Part shown: one piece after another, positions 8,352 to 15,662 of the stretch
How positions within the stretch are numbered: the first letter of the stretch is position 1
How the letters are laid out: every line of letters starts with the position of its first letter
Assembly: GCA_035524895.1 (NCBI GenBank)
Contig: DATLFI010000425.1
Span: 1-37,894, forward strand
Direction: 5' to 3'
DNA from: DATLFI01 sp035524895
GTDB taxonomy: Bacteria; Acidobacteriota; Thermoanaerobaculia; Multivoradales; Multivoraceae
DNA: 37,894 nt
Made by a program: the position numbers and the translations under genes
The notes under the pieces: model-generated
The model's database searches: none
The model's input: only the letters and a program-made list of their open reading frames with translations
Told to the model about the DNA's origin: nothing

Positions 8352-8924
8352 CTAAGGCTCGGCGGCCGCCGCGGCGCGGGAGCGCGCCGCATCGCGAGCC
8401 TTCTCGCCGCGCCCGCGGCTGGTACCGAGCAGGAGCTTCAGGCCGAGGTTCGAGACGGTGCCACCCTTGAGAAAACGCTCGACGATCGAATCCGCCAGCT
8501 CGACCAGGGCCTCCATCGCGCGGAGGCGCTCGGCGAACACGGCATTCTCGGGCGCCGGGTCTGCCTCGAGCTCGGGGATCCACTCACGCAGGTTCTCGAG
8601 GATCGGATCCCACTCTCGTCGTTTGCGGATCTGCACCACGTTGCGCACGATCTTCTCGAGGTCGTCGACCGGCGCGTAGAGAATGCGCCGGGAGCCCGGC
8701 ACCCGCTGCGCGGTGACCAGACCCCAAGCCCGCAGCTCGCGACACGCCATGCTCACTGCGCCGCGTGACAGCTCGAGCCCTGCCATGATCTCCTGCGCGT
8801 CGGCAGGCTCGCTTCGGGACAGCAGCCAGCCGAAGACACCCGCGGTGGTCGGTGGAACACCCCAGAACGTGCCGAGAGAGCTCCAGAGCCGCACGAACGA
8901 CTCGCGAATCGCCGCCGCGTCCAT
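8352..8924 (-). CDS. GbsR/MarR-like winged-helix regulator, first gene of the men operon
   Basis: A 190-residue predicted transcription factor. Residues ~25-85 form a winged helix: TTAGVFGWLL, then QEIMAGLELSRGAVSMACREL as helix-turn-helix, then the wing GLVTAQRVPGSRRILYAP. The rest is helical and resembles the dimerisation part of GbsR-type proteins (COG1510). As the first gene of the menaquinone cluster it is a natural candidate for autoregulation and for tuning quinone supply; the effector is unknown. The start chosen is ATG 8924, because the promoter just upstream places +1 on that A. A TTG at 8960 keeps the frame open but lies inside the promoter. No ribosome site is visible, as expected for a leaderless message. 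Confidence 0.8.
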   Translation of the reverse strand: MDAAAIRESFVRLWSSLGTFWGVPPTTAGVFGWLLSRSEPADAQEIMAGLELSRGAVSMACRELRAWGLVTAQRVPGSRRILYAPVDDLEKIVRNVVQIRKRREWDPILENLREWIPELEADPAPENAVFAERLRAMEALVELADSIVERFLKGGTVSNLGLKLLLGTSRGRGEKARDAARSRAAAAAEP

Positions 8925-8931
8925 GGGCGGG

Positions 8932-8960
8932 ACTGTAGCGGAGCTTGGCACTACTTTCAA
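8932..8960 (-). promoter_or_regulatory. sigma70-type promoter of the men operon, leaderless
   Basis: On the minus strand the -35 box TTGAAA (8960-8955) and -10 box TACAGT (8937-8932) are 17 bases apart, with an A-rich stretch just upstream. Only seven bases separate the -10 box from the ATG at 8924, so transcription should start at or next to the start codon. The match to consensus is good for DNA this rich in GC. The site is predicted by eye only. Confidence 0.65.
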
Positions 8961-8963
8961 GTT
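8942..8963 (-). promoter_or_regulatory. imperfect inverted repeat over the -35 box, candidate operator
   Basis: AACTTG (8963-8958) and CAAGCT (8947-8942) form arms matching at five of six positions, ten bases apart, overlapping the -35 element and spacer of the men promoter. The geometry suits a dimeric winged-helix repressor, so the regulator encoded directly downstream could bind here. Short arms make chance occurrence quite possible. Confidence 0.35.
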
Positions 8964-8988
8964 TTTCTGAACGTTGTGTGGGGAGCCG

Positions 8989-9012
8989 AGGTGTCACTCT
9001 TGGAGGACACCT
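8989..9012. repeat. perfect 7-base inverted repeat in the divergent intergenic region
   Basis: AGGTGTC (8989-8995) and GACACCT (9006-9012) are perfect inverted arms with a ten-base spacer. They sit in the 231-base region between the men operon and the secreted protease-like gene. The spacing of about 17 bases between arm centres suits a dimeric regulator, or an RNA hairpin in the leader of the plus-strand gene. I see no convincing -35/-10 pair for the plus-strand gene in this region. Confidence 0.5.
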
Positions 9013-9155
9013 GGTAACCTCGAAAGGGGACCGAGCGTGAGTCGGCGGTCCGCGATCGGCCGACGTAAGGGCGGCACGTTTGGTGCAAGCTTGGCTCCGC
9101 TCATGCGCTTCACGTCGCCGTTGGGCGACCGCACCCCCCCAGGAAGGGAGCTCCG

Positions 9156-10733
9156 ATGTCCAAGAAACCCCTCTCGACGGCGCTGCTCGGCGTGCTCTGC
9201 CTGAGCCTCGCCGCGACAGCCCCCGCGGTCGCAGCCGGCACCGAGACGGCGCCGGGCGCGCGTCTCGCCTTCACCGCCTGCGCGGCGGTATCAGCCGACG
9301 TAACAGCCACGCGCTCCGTGGCGCGCTGGATCGACGGCGAGCTGCGGAAATGGCAGGAGCTGGACGTTCCCGGCGGCACCTGCGTCGTCGAGCTGGGTGC
9401 GCAACCGCGGGCCCTCTCACCCGCGGAGGCCGCAGCGCTGTACGAGCACCGGAGAGACGCCTCGCCCGAGCGTGTCGTGAGCCAGACCGTCGCGGGGGAT
9501 CGCCGCGGCGGGGCGCGCCGCACCGAGAGCCTCGAGGTGCCGCGCGAGTCCTCGCTCGAGGTCCTCGCCGGTCGCCAGGGTCAGTCCGCCAAGGCTCTCT
9601 CCAGCATTCGCCGCCGTCTCCCGACACCAGCGACGCGCCACACCGCTGCAGCTCTCGGCGACGTCCCGGGCCTGCCTGCGCGAGCCCATAGTCCGCTGGT
9701 CTTCGGACCCGACGACCGCATCCGCGTGACCAACACCAACGAGTTTCCCTACCGGACGATGGCCTTCGTTCTCAGCGAGTTTCCTGACGGGTCACTGCTC
9801 GGGTTCAGCGGTTTCCTGGTCTCTCCCTACACCGTGCTGACCGCCGCGCAGGCGCTCTATCAGAACGCGCTCGGCGGTTTCGCCACGCTGGTCGAGGTGT
9901 ACCCTGGGCAGACCCAGGCTGGTCCTGGGGCGAATCCCACTTCGCCGTTCGGCAGCCGGTTCGGCGCCTTCATCGAGGTCCCGACAGCCTGGACCAGCTT
10001 CGAGGACCCCGCCGACAACTACGGCGCGATCCTCCTCGACGAGTCGTTCGGCGGCATCGACCAGTTCCTGCCGGTGGTGTTCGGGCGGGTCCCGCCTGCC
10101 AACGCCGAGATGGCCGCCTACGACGCGTTCCCCCACGGCGAGCAGGGCAGCCTGGCGCTGTGGCGCCGCGACGGCCAGACCGACGGCCACAACGACAACT
10201 TCGTGTTCCACCTGCTCGACGACGACGAAGGCGCCATCGGCGCGCCGATCTGGGATGGCGTCGACCGCGTGTTCGCGATCGACTGCTGCGAAGCCGACGA
10301 CAAGTCCGCCAACGTCGGCGTGCGCTTCACCAACTCCAACCGCGACCTGGTCGAAGACTGGATCGCCTTCGAGGGCAGCGGGGGAGACCCGCTCACCGGT
10401 CCGCCGCTGGTGCTCGGCAACGGACGCTTCGAGGTGCGCGCCGCGTTCCGCACCGATACCGGCTCGGAGGACGACGCCAACCCCACCGTGCTCACCACCG
10501 ACACCGGATACTTCTGGTTCTTCGACGCCGACAACGTCGAGCTGGTGGTGAAGGTGCTCAACGCGTGCGTCATCAACCAGCACTACTGGGTCTTCGGCGG
10601 CGGACTGACCGACGTCGCCGTCACGATCGACGTGTTGGACACCCTGACCGACACGCTGCAGCGCTACTCCAATCCACAGGGCGTCGCCTTCCAGCCGATC
10701 ACCGACAGCGCCGCGTTCGCGACTTGCCCGTAG
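9156..10733 (+). CDS. secreted trypsin-fold protein with degenerate active site and C-terminal domain
   Basis: A 525-residue exported protein. Residues 1-27 are a signal peptide (KKPLSTALLGVLCLSLAA...AVAA). Residues ~188-405 look like a V8/trypsin-type serine protease: VTNTNEFPYRTMAFV, GFSGFLVSPYTVLTAAQAL, DNYGAILLDESFG and GAIGAPIWDG. The usual His of TAAH is Gln232 and the usual Ser of GxSGxP is Ile361; only an Asp (287) remains, so protease activity is unlikely. Residues ~415-525 form a separate C-terminal domain (RFEVRAAF, TDTGYFWFFDADNVELVVKVL, HYWVFGGG) that I recall on many secreted Acidobacteriota proteins. ATG 9156 has AGGAAGGGAG five bases upstream. Confidence 0.8.
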   Translation: MSKKPLSTALLGVLCLSLAATAPAVAAGTETAPGARLAFTACAAVSADVTATRSVARWIDGELRKWQELDVPGGTCVVELGAQPRALSPAEAAALYEHRRDASPERVVSQTVAGDRRGGARRTESLEVPRESSLEVLAGRQGQSAKALSSIRRRLPTPATRHTAAALGDVPGLPARAHSPLVFGPDDRIRVTNTNEFPYRTMAFVLSEFPDGSLLGFSGFLVSPYTVLTAAQALYQNALGGFATLVEVYPGQTQAGPGANPTSPFGSRFGAFIEVPTAWTSFEDPADNYGAILLDESFGGIDQFLPVVFGRVPPANAEMAAYDAFPHGEQGSLALWRRDGQTDGHNDNFVFHLLDDDEGAIGAPIWDGVDRVFAIDCCEADDKSANVGVRFTNSNRDLVEDWIAFEGSGGDPLTGPPLVLGNGRFEVRAAFRTDTGSEDDANPTVLTTDTGYFWFFDADNVELVVKVLNACVINQHYWVFGGGLTDVAVTIDVLDTLTDTLQRYSNPQGVAFQPITDSAAFATCP

Positions 10734-10742
10734 GGCCCTCCC

Positions 10743-12167
10743 ATGAAACTTGGCGACTACGTCCGCCACGACGCCGTCGGCCTGGCCCAGCTGGTTCGGC
10801 GAGGCGAGGTCTCGGCCGAGGACCTGCTCGACACCGCGATCGCAGCGACCGAGGCGATCGATTCGAAGATCCACTCCGTGGTGCACCGGTTCCTCGACCT
10901 GGCCCGGCAACAGGTTCGCGAGCTGCCGCGCGAAGCGCCGCTACGCGGAGTGCCGTTCCTGCTCAAGGACCTCAACATCCAGATGGCGAGCACGCCGCTC
11001 ACCAACGGCAGCCGTCTGTGGCGAGACTTCGTGTGCGACCACGACAGCGAGGCACCCGCGCGCTATCGCAGCGCGGGTCTCGTGATCTTCGGCCGCACGG
11101 CATCGCCCGAGATGGGGCTCACCACCACCACCGAGTCCCAGCTCTTCGGCAAGACGCGCAACCCGTGGAACCTCGAGCGCACCGCAGGAGGCTCCTCGGG
11201 CGGCGCGGCGGCGGCCGTAGCCGCGGGGATCGTGCCCGCCGCGCACGCCAGCGACGGGGGCGGCTCCATCCGCATCCCGGCTTCGTGCTGCGGTCTGTTC
11301 GGTCTCAAGCCGACTCGGGCCCGCGTCACGGTAGCTCCCGACAAGGGTCACGGCTGGAGCGGGCTCTCGACCCAGCACGTGGTCTCGCGCTCGGTGCGCG
11401 ACAGCGCCGCGCTCCTCGATGCCATCGAGGGTCCCTCACCAGGAGATCCGTACTGGGCGCCGCCGCCGGCGCGACCGTATACGGAGGAAGTGAGGACTCC
11501 AGCCGGCCAGCTCCGCATCGCGTTCACGACGCAGTCCTTCAACGGCAGCGCCACCGACCCCGAGTGCGTGCGCGCCGTGGAGTCGACCGTCGAGCTCTGT
11601 CGCAGTCTCGGGCACCAGGTCGCCGAGGCGCGACCCGAGGTGAATCCCGATGCGTTGCGCGGTGTCGCGGGCACTATCGTGGGTGGCAGCCTGCGCGCGT
11701 CTTTCGAGGATCGCGCTCGCGCGCTCGGCCGACCGTTCCGACAAGACGACGTCGAGCCGCTCTCCTGGCTCACCGCCGCCGTCGACGAGCGCAAGCTCTG
11801 GGAGTACCCGCGCGCGGTCGACGCCGCGCACGCCATGGGTCGCGCGGTCGGTCGCTTCTTCCTCGACCACGATGCGCTGCTCACCCCGACCATGGCCGCG
11901 CCGCCCCTGCCGCTGGGCCGCCTCGCCCTCGACCGTGCCGACGGCGAGGGCTACCTGGTCGATCTGATGGCGACCATCGGCTACACCAACCTGATGAACG
12001 TCGCCGGCAACCCGGCGATGTCGGTGCCGCTCCACTGGAGCGAAGAGGACATGCCGATCGGCGTCCAGTTCGCGGCGGCTCTTGGTCGCGAGGATCTGCT
12101 GTTCCGGCTGGCGGCGCAGCTCGAGGAGTCGCGGCCGTGGTTCGACCGGCGACCGGCGGGATTCTGA
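10743..12167 (+). CDS. amidase-signature family hydrolase
   Basis: A 474-residue enzyme of the amidase signature family (GatA/FAAH type), which cleaves amide or ester bonds with a Ser-cisSer-Lys triad. Lys75 in FLLKDLN, Ser151 in AGGSSGG and Ser175 in DGGGSIRIPAS fit the triad, and spacing is close to that of FAAH. No signal peptide is seen, so it is probably cytosolic. It is unlikely to be the GatA subunit because no gatB or gatC is nearby and the C-terminal half diverges; the substrate is unknown. It starts nine bases after the preceding gene without a clear ribosome site and is followed after five bases by the next gene, suggesting co-transcription. Confidence 0.9.
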   Translation: MKLGDYVRHDAVGLAQLVRRGEVSAEDLLDTAIAATEAIDSKIHSVVHRFLDLARQQVRELPREAPLRGVPFLLKDLNIQMASTPLTNGSRLWRDFVCDHDSEAPARYRSAGLVIFGRTASPEMGLTTTTESQLFGKTRNPWNLERTAGGSSGGAAAAVAAGIVPAAHASDGGGSIRIPASCCGLFGLKPTRARVTVAPDKGHGWSGLSTQHVVSRSVRDSAALLDAIEGPSPGDPYWAPPPARPYTEEVRTPAGQLRIAFTTQSFNGSATDPECVRAVESTVELCRSLGHQVAEARPEVNPDALRGVAGTIVGGSLRASFEDRARALGRPFRQDDVEPLSWLTAAVDERKLWEYPRAVDAAHAMGRAVGRFFLDHDALLTPTMAAPPLPLGRLALDRADGEGYLVDLMATIGYTNLMNVAGNPAMSVPLHWSEEDMPIGVQFAAALGREDLLFRLAAQLEESRPWFDRRPAGF

Positions 12168-12172
12168 GAGTG

Positions 12173-13129
12173 ATGGTCACCCCTCGCTCCTCACGTTCTC
12201 GCTCGCCCTTCCGCGTCGCGGCGTCGGTCGCGCTCACGATCGGACTCGGCGCCGGTGCGGCGCTCGCTATCGCCTCGCTCGACGGCCGGCCCGGCGCGCC
12301 GGTGCCCGAGGTCACCTGGAAGCGGCTCGAGTTCCAGGCCAGCAAGCTCCTGGTCAAGGCCCGGGCCCACGTCGAGCTGACCCAGCACGACTCTGCCGCC
12401 GTACAGGGCCGCCTGCTCGAACGGGTCGCCGACCATCCGCTGCCGCCGCGGGGCTCGCGCGTCCTCGCGATCGAGGTCGGCTCGAGCTTCCTGGGCCGAC
12501 ACTCGACCACGTCTCTGTTCCTCGACCCTACAGACAACTCCGCGCTGCAGCGCGAGCAGGTCGAGACGGGCAAGCGGCAGCGGGTCAAGCTCTACCGCTT
12601 CTGCGCCGATGGTGTGTACTCGCGCCGGGTGACGCCGCGCGACGACGCCGAGAAAGCGCTCGCACCGGCAGGCTGGACCAAGATGCTCGAGGAGCACCTC
12701 GACTACGCAGCCGGCAAAGCGGTGAGCGACCCCGCGGCTCTCTTCTACCTGCTCTCCATCGCCGAGCCCAAGGCCTATCTCGACGGCCAGACAGTGCAGC
12801 TCTTCTCACAGGGCGAGGTCCACGCGGTCGAGGTGCGCTTCGCGGGGGAAGAGGAGCTCGCGGTCAGCTACGAGATCCACTCCTCCCCCGAGCCCTCGAT
12901 GGGCGACACCGCAGCACCTGGAACCGAGCGCGTCGACCAACGTGTGCGCGCCCTGCGCTACACGCTCCATCCCGCCGACCCGACCGACGCGCTCGAGCTC
13001 CTCGGCCTCGAGGGCGACCTCGAGATCTGGATCGAGACCGAGCGGCGCATTCCGGTGCTGGTCACCGGCAGGGTTTCGCCGGTGGGGCGCGTCGCGGTCA
13101 AGCTGCAGCACGCCTGGCGAGCGCGGTAG
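12173..13129 (+). CDS. membrane-anchored or exported protein of unknown function
   Basis: A 318-residue protein with a basic N-terminus and a hydrophobic segment at ~15-38, acting as a signal peptide or anchor, so the body is likely periplasmic. The rest is predicted beta-rich and resembles, loosely, DUF3108-type periplasmic proteins: a strand-rich start (ASKLLVKARAHVEL), conversion-like text on LFLDPTDNSALQREQ, and a C-terminal run ending GRVSPVGRVAVKLQHAW. I do not recognise a specific family. The ATG at 12173 is chosen; a GTG three bases earlier is in frame. A much longer open frame runs upstream over the amidase and protease-like genes but is a shadow. The gene converges on the HerA-like gene with a four-base gap. 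Confidence 0.7.
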   Translation: MVTPRSSRSRSPFRVAASVALTIGLGAGAALAIASLDGRPGAPVPEVTWKRLEFQASKLLVKARAHVELTQHDSAAVQGRLLERVADHPLPPRGSRVLAIEVGSSFLGRHSTTSLFLDPTDNSALQREQVETGKRQRVKLYRFCADGVYSRRVTPRDDAEKALAPAGWTKMLEEHLDYAAGKAVSDPAALFYLLSIAEPKAYLDGQTVQLFSQGEVHAVEVRFAGEEELAVSYEIHSSPEPSMGDTAAPGTERVDQRVRALRYTLHPADPTDALELLGLEGDLEIWIETERRIPVLVTGRVSPVGRVAVKLQHAWRAR

Positions 13130-13133
13130 ACGC

Positions 13134-15647
13134 TCAGGTCTTCAGCGCGAACAGCGGAGTCGCAATCCCCGTCGCGTCCACGGCCCACGGCGTCCACACC
13201 AACGCCAACCGCTCGACGGCGAGGCTGCCCTTGAGGGGTCGGATCTCGATCGTCTCGACCTTGACCTGGTCGATCGTCGGCAGCGAGGCCTGCAGCGCTT
13301 CGAGCTCGGCGCGCAGGGTCTCCTCCAGACGCTGCTTCTCCTGCAGCAAGTCCTCGAGCTTCTCGGCGGCGCGCGCGACGTCGCCTGCCTCCTTCTGGGT
13401 ACCACCGAAATCGCGGACGGTGCGGCCGACGCGGTTGAGGTTTGTCACGGAGAGCTTCTTGCGACCGAGCAATGCACCGAGCACCGACGTGCCGGCCGAG
13501 ACCACGGTGCTGAGCTTGCGGCCGCGCAGCTGGGCCTCCTCGCGGGCATGGCGCTCCTGCGCCGTGGCGAGGCGGCGGTCGAGCTTCTCGAGCTCTGCGG
13601 CGTGGCGCTGCCTCAGCTTGGCCAGCTCCCGGTCCCGACGCTCGGCGAGCGCAAGGTGCATTCGCTGGTGGAACGCCCCCTCCTCTTCGCCTGGCTCCGA
13701 CTGCAGGTCGAGCTCTGGCGCGCGGCGCAGGGCTATCGAGCGCGTGCGGTAGAGCTCGGTGACCAGCGTCTTGCGCGCTGATTCGTACGAGGGCTTGCGC
13801 CGCGCCGCGGCGGCGAGCTCCCCGAAGCGGGTCGCACCCTCGACCGGACGCGTGCGCGTCACCGGGCCCGCTCCCTCGTAGGCGATGGCGTCGTCCCACG
13901 CGAGCTTGCGCGCTGCCGGCTCGATCGGTGCCAGTAGCGTCACCTCGTCGAAGCGGTCGACGACTCCGCGGCGCGAGAAGTGGAGCTGCGCGCTGCCGAG
14001 GAGGTATGGCCGGTACACGATCGACGAGGCGCCGGCGGCCGCCACACCCGAGCCGGCGGCGACGTCGACGAAGGACTCCTCTATCCCCTCTGGGGCGAGC
14101 GGCGGCTCGGCAGCGGCCGCCAGCACGGAGCCTGCGACCTCGGCGCTGGTCGGCGCCGCCGCTACCGCAGGAGCGACCGCCGCGCCCGACACCGGAGCCG
14201 GCGTGAGCGCGCCCTTCTGGGCCGCGACCAACCGAGCGATCTCGTCGCGACCCATCGGCCCTCGGAGGTAGGAGAGAGCCCAACGGGTGCGCAGCAGCAC
14301 GGGCCCGTCCTCGTGCACGTTGTGCACCACGAACGTGCGCTTGCCGAGCCCGGACAGCAGCGCGTCGACGGCAGCGCGGCCTCCCAGCTTCTCCTCGGCG
14401 CCGGCGGCGGCCGACTCGAGACCGTCGATCACCCGGCCCTTGTCACGCGCAGTCTGGAGCCGACCGAGGAACCAGGTCCCGCAGTTCGAGAGCCCCTTGT
14501 AGTCGAGATCGACCGGGTTCTGTGTGGCCAGCACCACGCCCAGGCCGTAGGCCCGCGCCTGCTTGAGCAGCGACAGCATCGCCGGCTTGCTGGGCGGCAT
14601 CGCGGTAGGCGGGAAGAAGCCGAAGATCTCGTCCATGTAGAGCATCGCGCGCAGCGAGGTGGTGCCGGTCTGCGCGCGCATCCACGACACCACGGCGCCG
14701 AGCAGCGTCGTGACCACGAACATCCGCTCGGCGTCCGAGAGGTGCGCGATCGAGATCACCGAGATCCGCGGCTTGCCGTCGGGGCCAAAGAGCAGCCGCC
14801 CCGGATCGAGCGCTTCACCTTCCAGCCAGACCTGGAACCCAGGCGAGGCGAGCAGCGCGTTGAGCGCCATGGCGAGAGCGGAGCGCTCGCGGGCCGGATA
14901 GAAGGTCTCCAGGTCGATCACGCCGAGCTGCTCGAACGGCGGCTTCAGCACCTCGCGCACGAGCTGCGGCAGGTCCAGCCCTCGACCTTCGCGCCAAGCT
15001 CGGTCGAACAGGTTGGCGAGCAGGACGTGCTCGTGACTCTGGAGCGGGTCGGCGGCAATGCCGACCAGCGCCAGCAGGCCCTGGACGGCGAGCTGGATGC
15101 GCTCGCGCAGCGCGTCGCCGTCGTCGCGCACGACCGCCGGCGGCGGGTCGAACGAGCGCAGCAGGCTGAGCGGCAAGCCGGCGTTGCTGCCCGGCGTGTA
15201 GAGGTGGAAGTCCGCGCTGGAGCGCATGCGTGCGACCCGCGCGCCGTCCTGCCCCCATTCGGCCAGCCCTTCGCGCCAGGTCTGCGCGACCTCGCTGGCG
15301 TGCTCGGCGACGGTGCGGCCAGCGCGCGCTGCCTCCTGCGGATCGACCCAGGGCACGAAGTCGTCGGGGCGCAGATCCGGGAACGCGAGCAGCAGGTTGC
15401 CCATGTCGCCCTTGGGATCGATCACGATCGCCGGGATCCCGTCGATCGCCGCCTCCTCGATCATGCACAGGCCCAGGCCGGTCTTGCCGCTGCCCGTCAT
15501 GCCGACGATCAGCGCGTGCGTGGTGAGATCCGAGGAGTCGTAGAGGAACGGCGTGTCGCCGACGTCGCCGGTCTTCGCGTCGACCTCGCGTCCGAGGTAG
15601 AAGACTCCGAGGCGCTCGAAATCGGATGGGGAGAACGTTGCGCTCAT
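13134..15647 (-). CDS. HerA-like P-loop ATPase
   Basis: An 837-residue member of the FtsK/HerA superfamily, hexameric motors that move on DNA. Walker A is GMTGSGKT (49-56) after LTTHALIV, AIVIDPKGDMGNLLLAFP (74-90) is the conserved segment after Walker A, and Walker B is MLYMDEIFGF (335-344). VVLATQNPVDLDYKGLSNCGTWF matches the sensor and arginine-finger region of HerA-type ATPases. A linker of ~80 residues rich in Ala and Pro leads to a C-terminal part with a helical segment of charged heptads near residue 770 (EKLEDLLQEKQRLEETL), probably coiled coil. No NurA-like nuclease gene is adjacent, so the partner and role are unknown. Confidence 0.88.
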   Translation of the reverse strand: MSATFSPSDFERLGVFYLGREVDAKTGDVGDTPFLYDSSDLTTHALIVGMTGSGKTGLGLCMIEEAAIDGIPAIVIDPKGDMGNLLLAFPDLRPDDFVPWVDPQEAARAGRTVAEHASEVAQTWREGLAEWGQDGARVARMRSSADFHLYTPGSNAGLPLSLLRSFDPPPAVVRDDGDALRERIQLAVQGLLALVGIAADPLQSHEHVLLANLFDRAWREGRGLDLPQLVREVLKPPFEQLGVIDLETFYPARERSALAMALNALLASPGFQVWLEGEALDPGRLLFGPDGKPRISVISIAHLSDAERMFVVTTLLGAVVSWMRAQTGTTSLRAMLYMDEIFGFFPPTAMPPSKPAMLSLLKQARAYGLGVVLATQNPVDLDYKGLSNCGTWFLGRLQTARDKGRVIDGLESAAAGAEEKLGGRAAVDALLSGLGKRTFVVHNVHEDGPVLLRTRWALSYLRGPMGRDEIARLVAAQKGALTPAPVSGAAVAPAVAAAPTSAEVAGSVLAAAAEPPLAPEGIEESFVDVAAGSGVAAAGASSIVYRPYLLGSAQLHFSRRGVVDRFDEVTLLAPIEPAARKLAWDDAIAYEGAGPVTRTRPVEGATRFGELAAAARRKPSYESARKTLVTELYRTRSIALRRAPELDLQSEPGEEEGAFHQRMHLALAERRDRELAKLRQRHAAELEKLDRRLATAQERHAREEAQLRGRKLSTVVSAGTSVLGALLGRKKLSVTNLNRVGRTVRDFGGTQKEAGDVARAAEKLEDLLQEKQRLEETLRAELEALQASLPTIDQVKVETIEIRPLKGSLAVERLALVWTPWAVDATGIATPLFALKT

Positions 15648-15662
15648 GCGTGGCCGTGGGGC

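Noticed and set aside
7244..8392. N-terminal extension of the ubiE frame to 8392
   Set aside because: The extension lies under the polyprenyl synthase and has no homology; the ATG at 7243 matches the family length.
10160..13129. A 989-codon plus-strand frame
   Set aside because: Only its last 318 codons read as a protein; the earlier part is an Arg-rich shadow of the protease-like and amidase genes in another frame.
13130..13133. Bidirectional terminator between the convergent unknown gene and HerA-like gene
   Set aside because: Only four bases separate the stops, and I see no stem with T-runs on either side.
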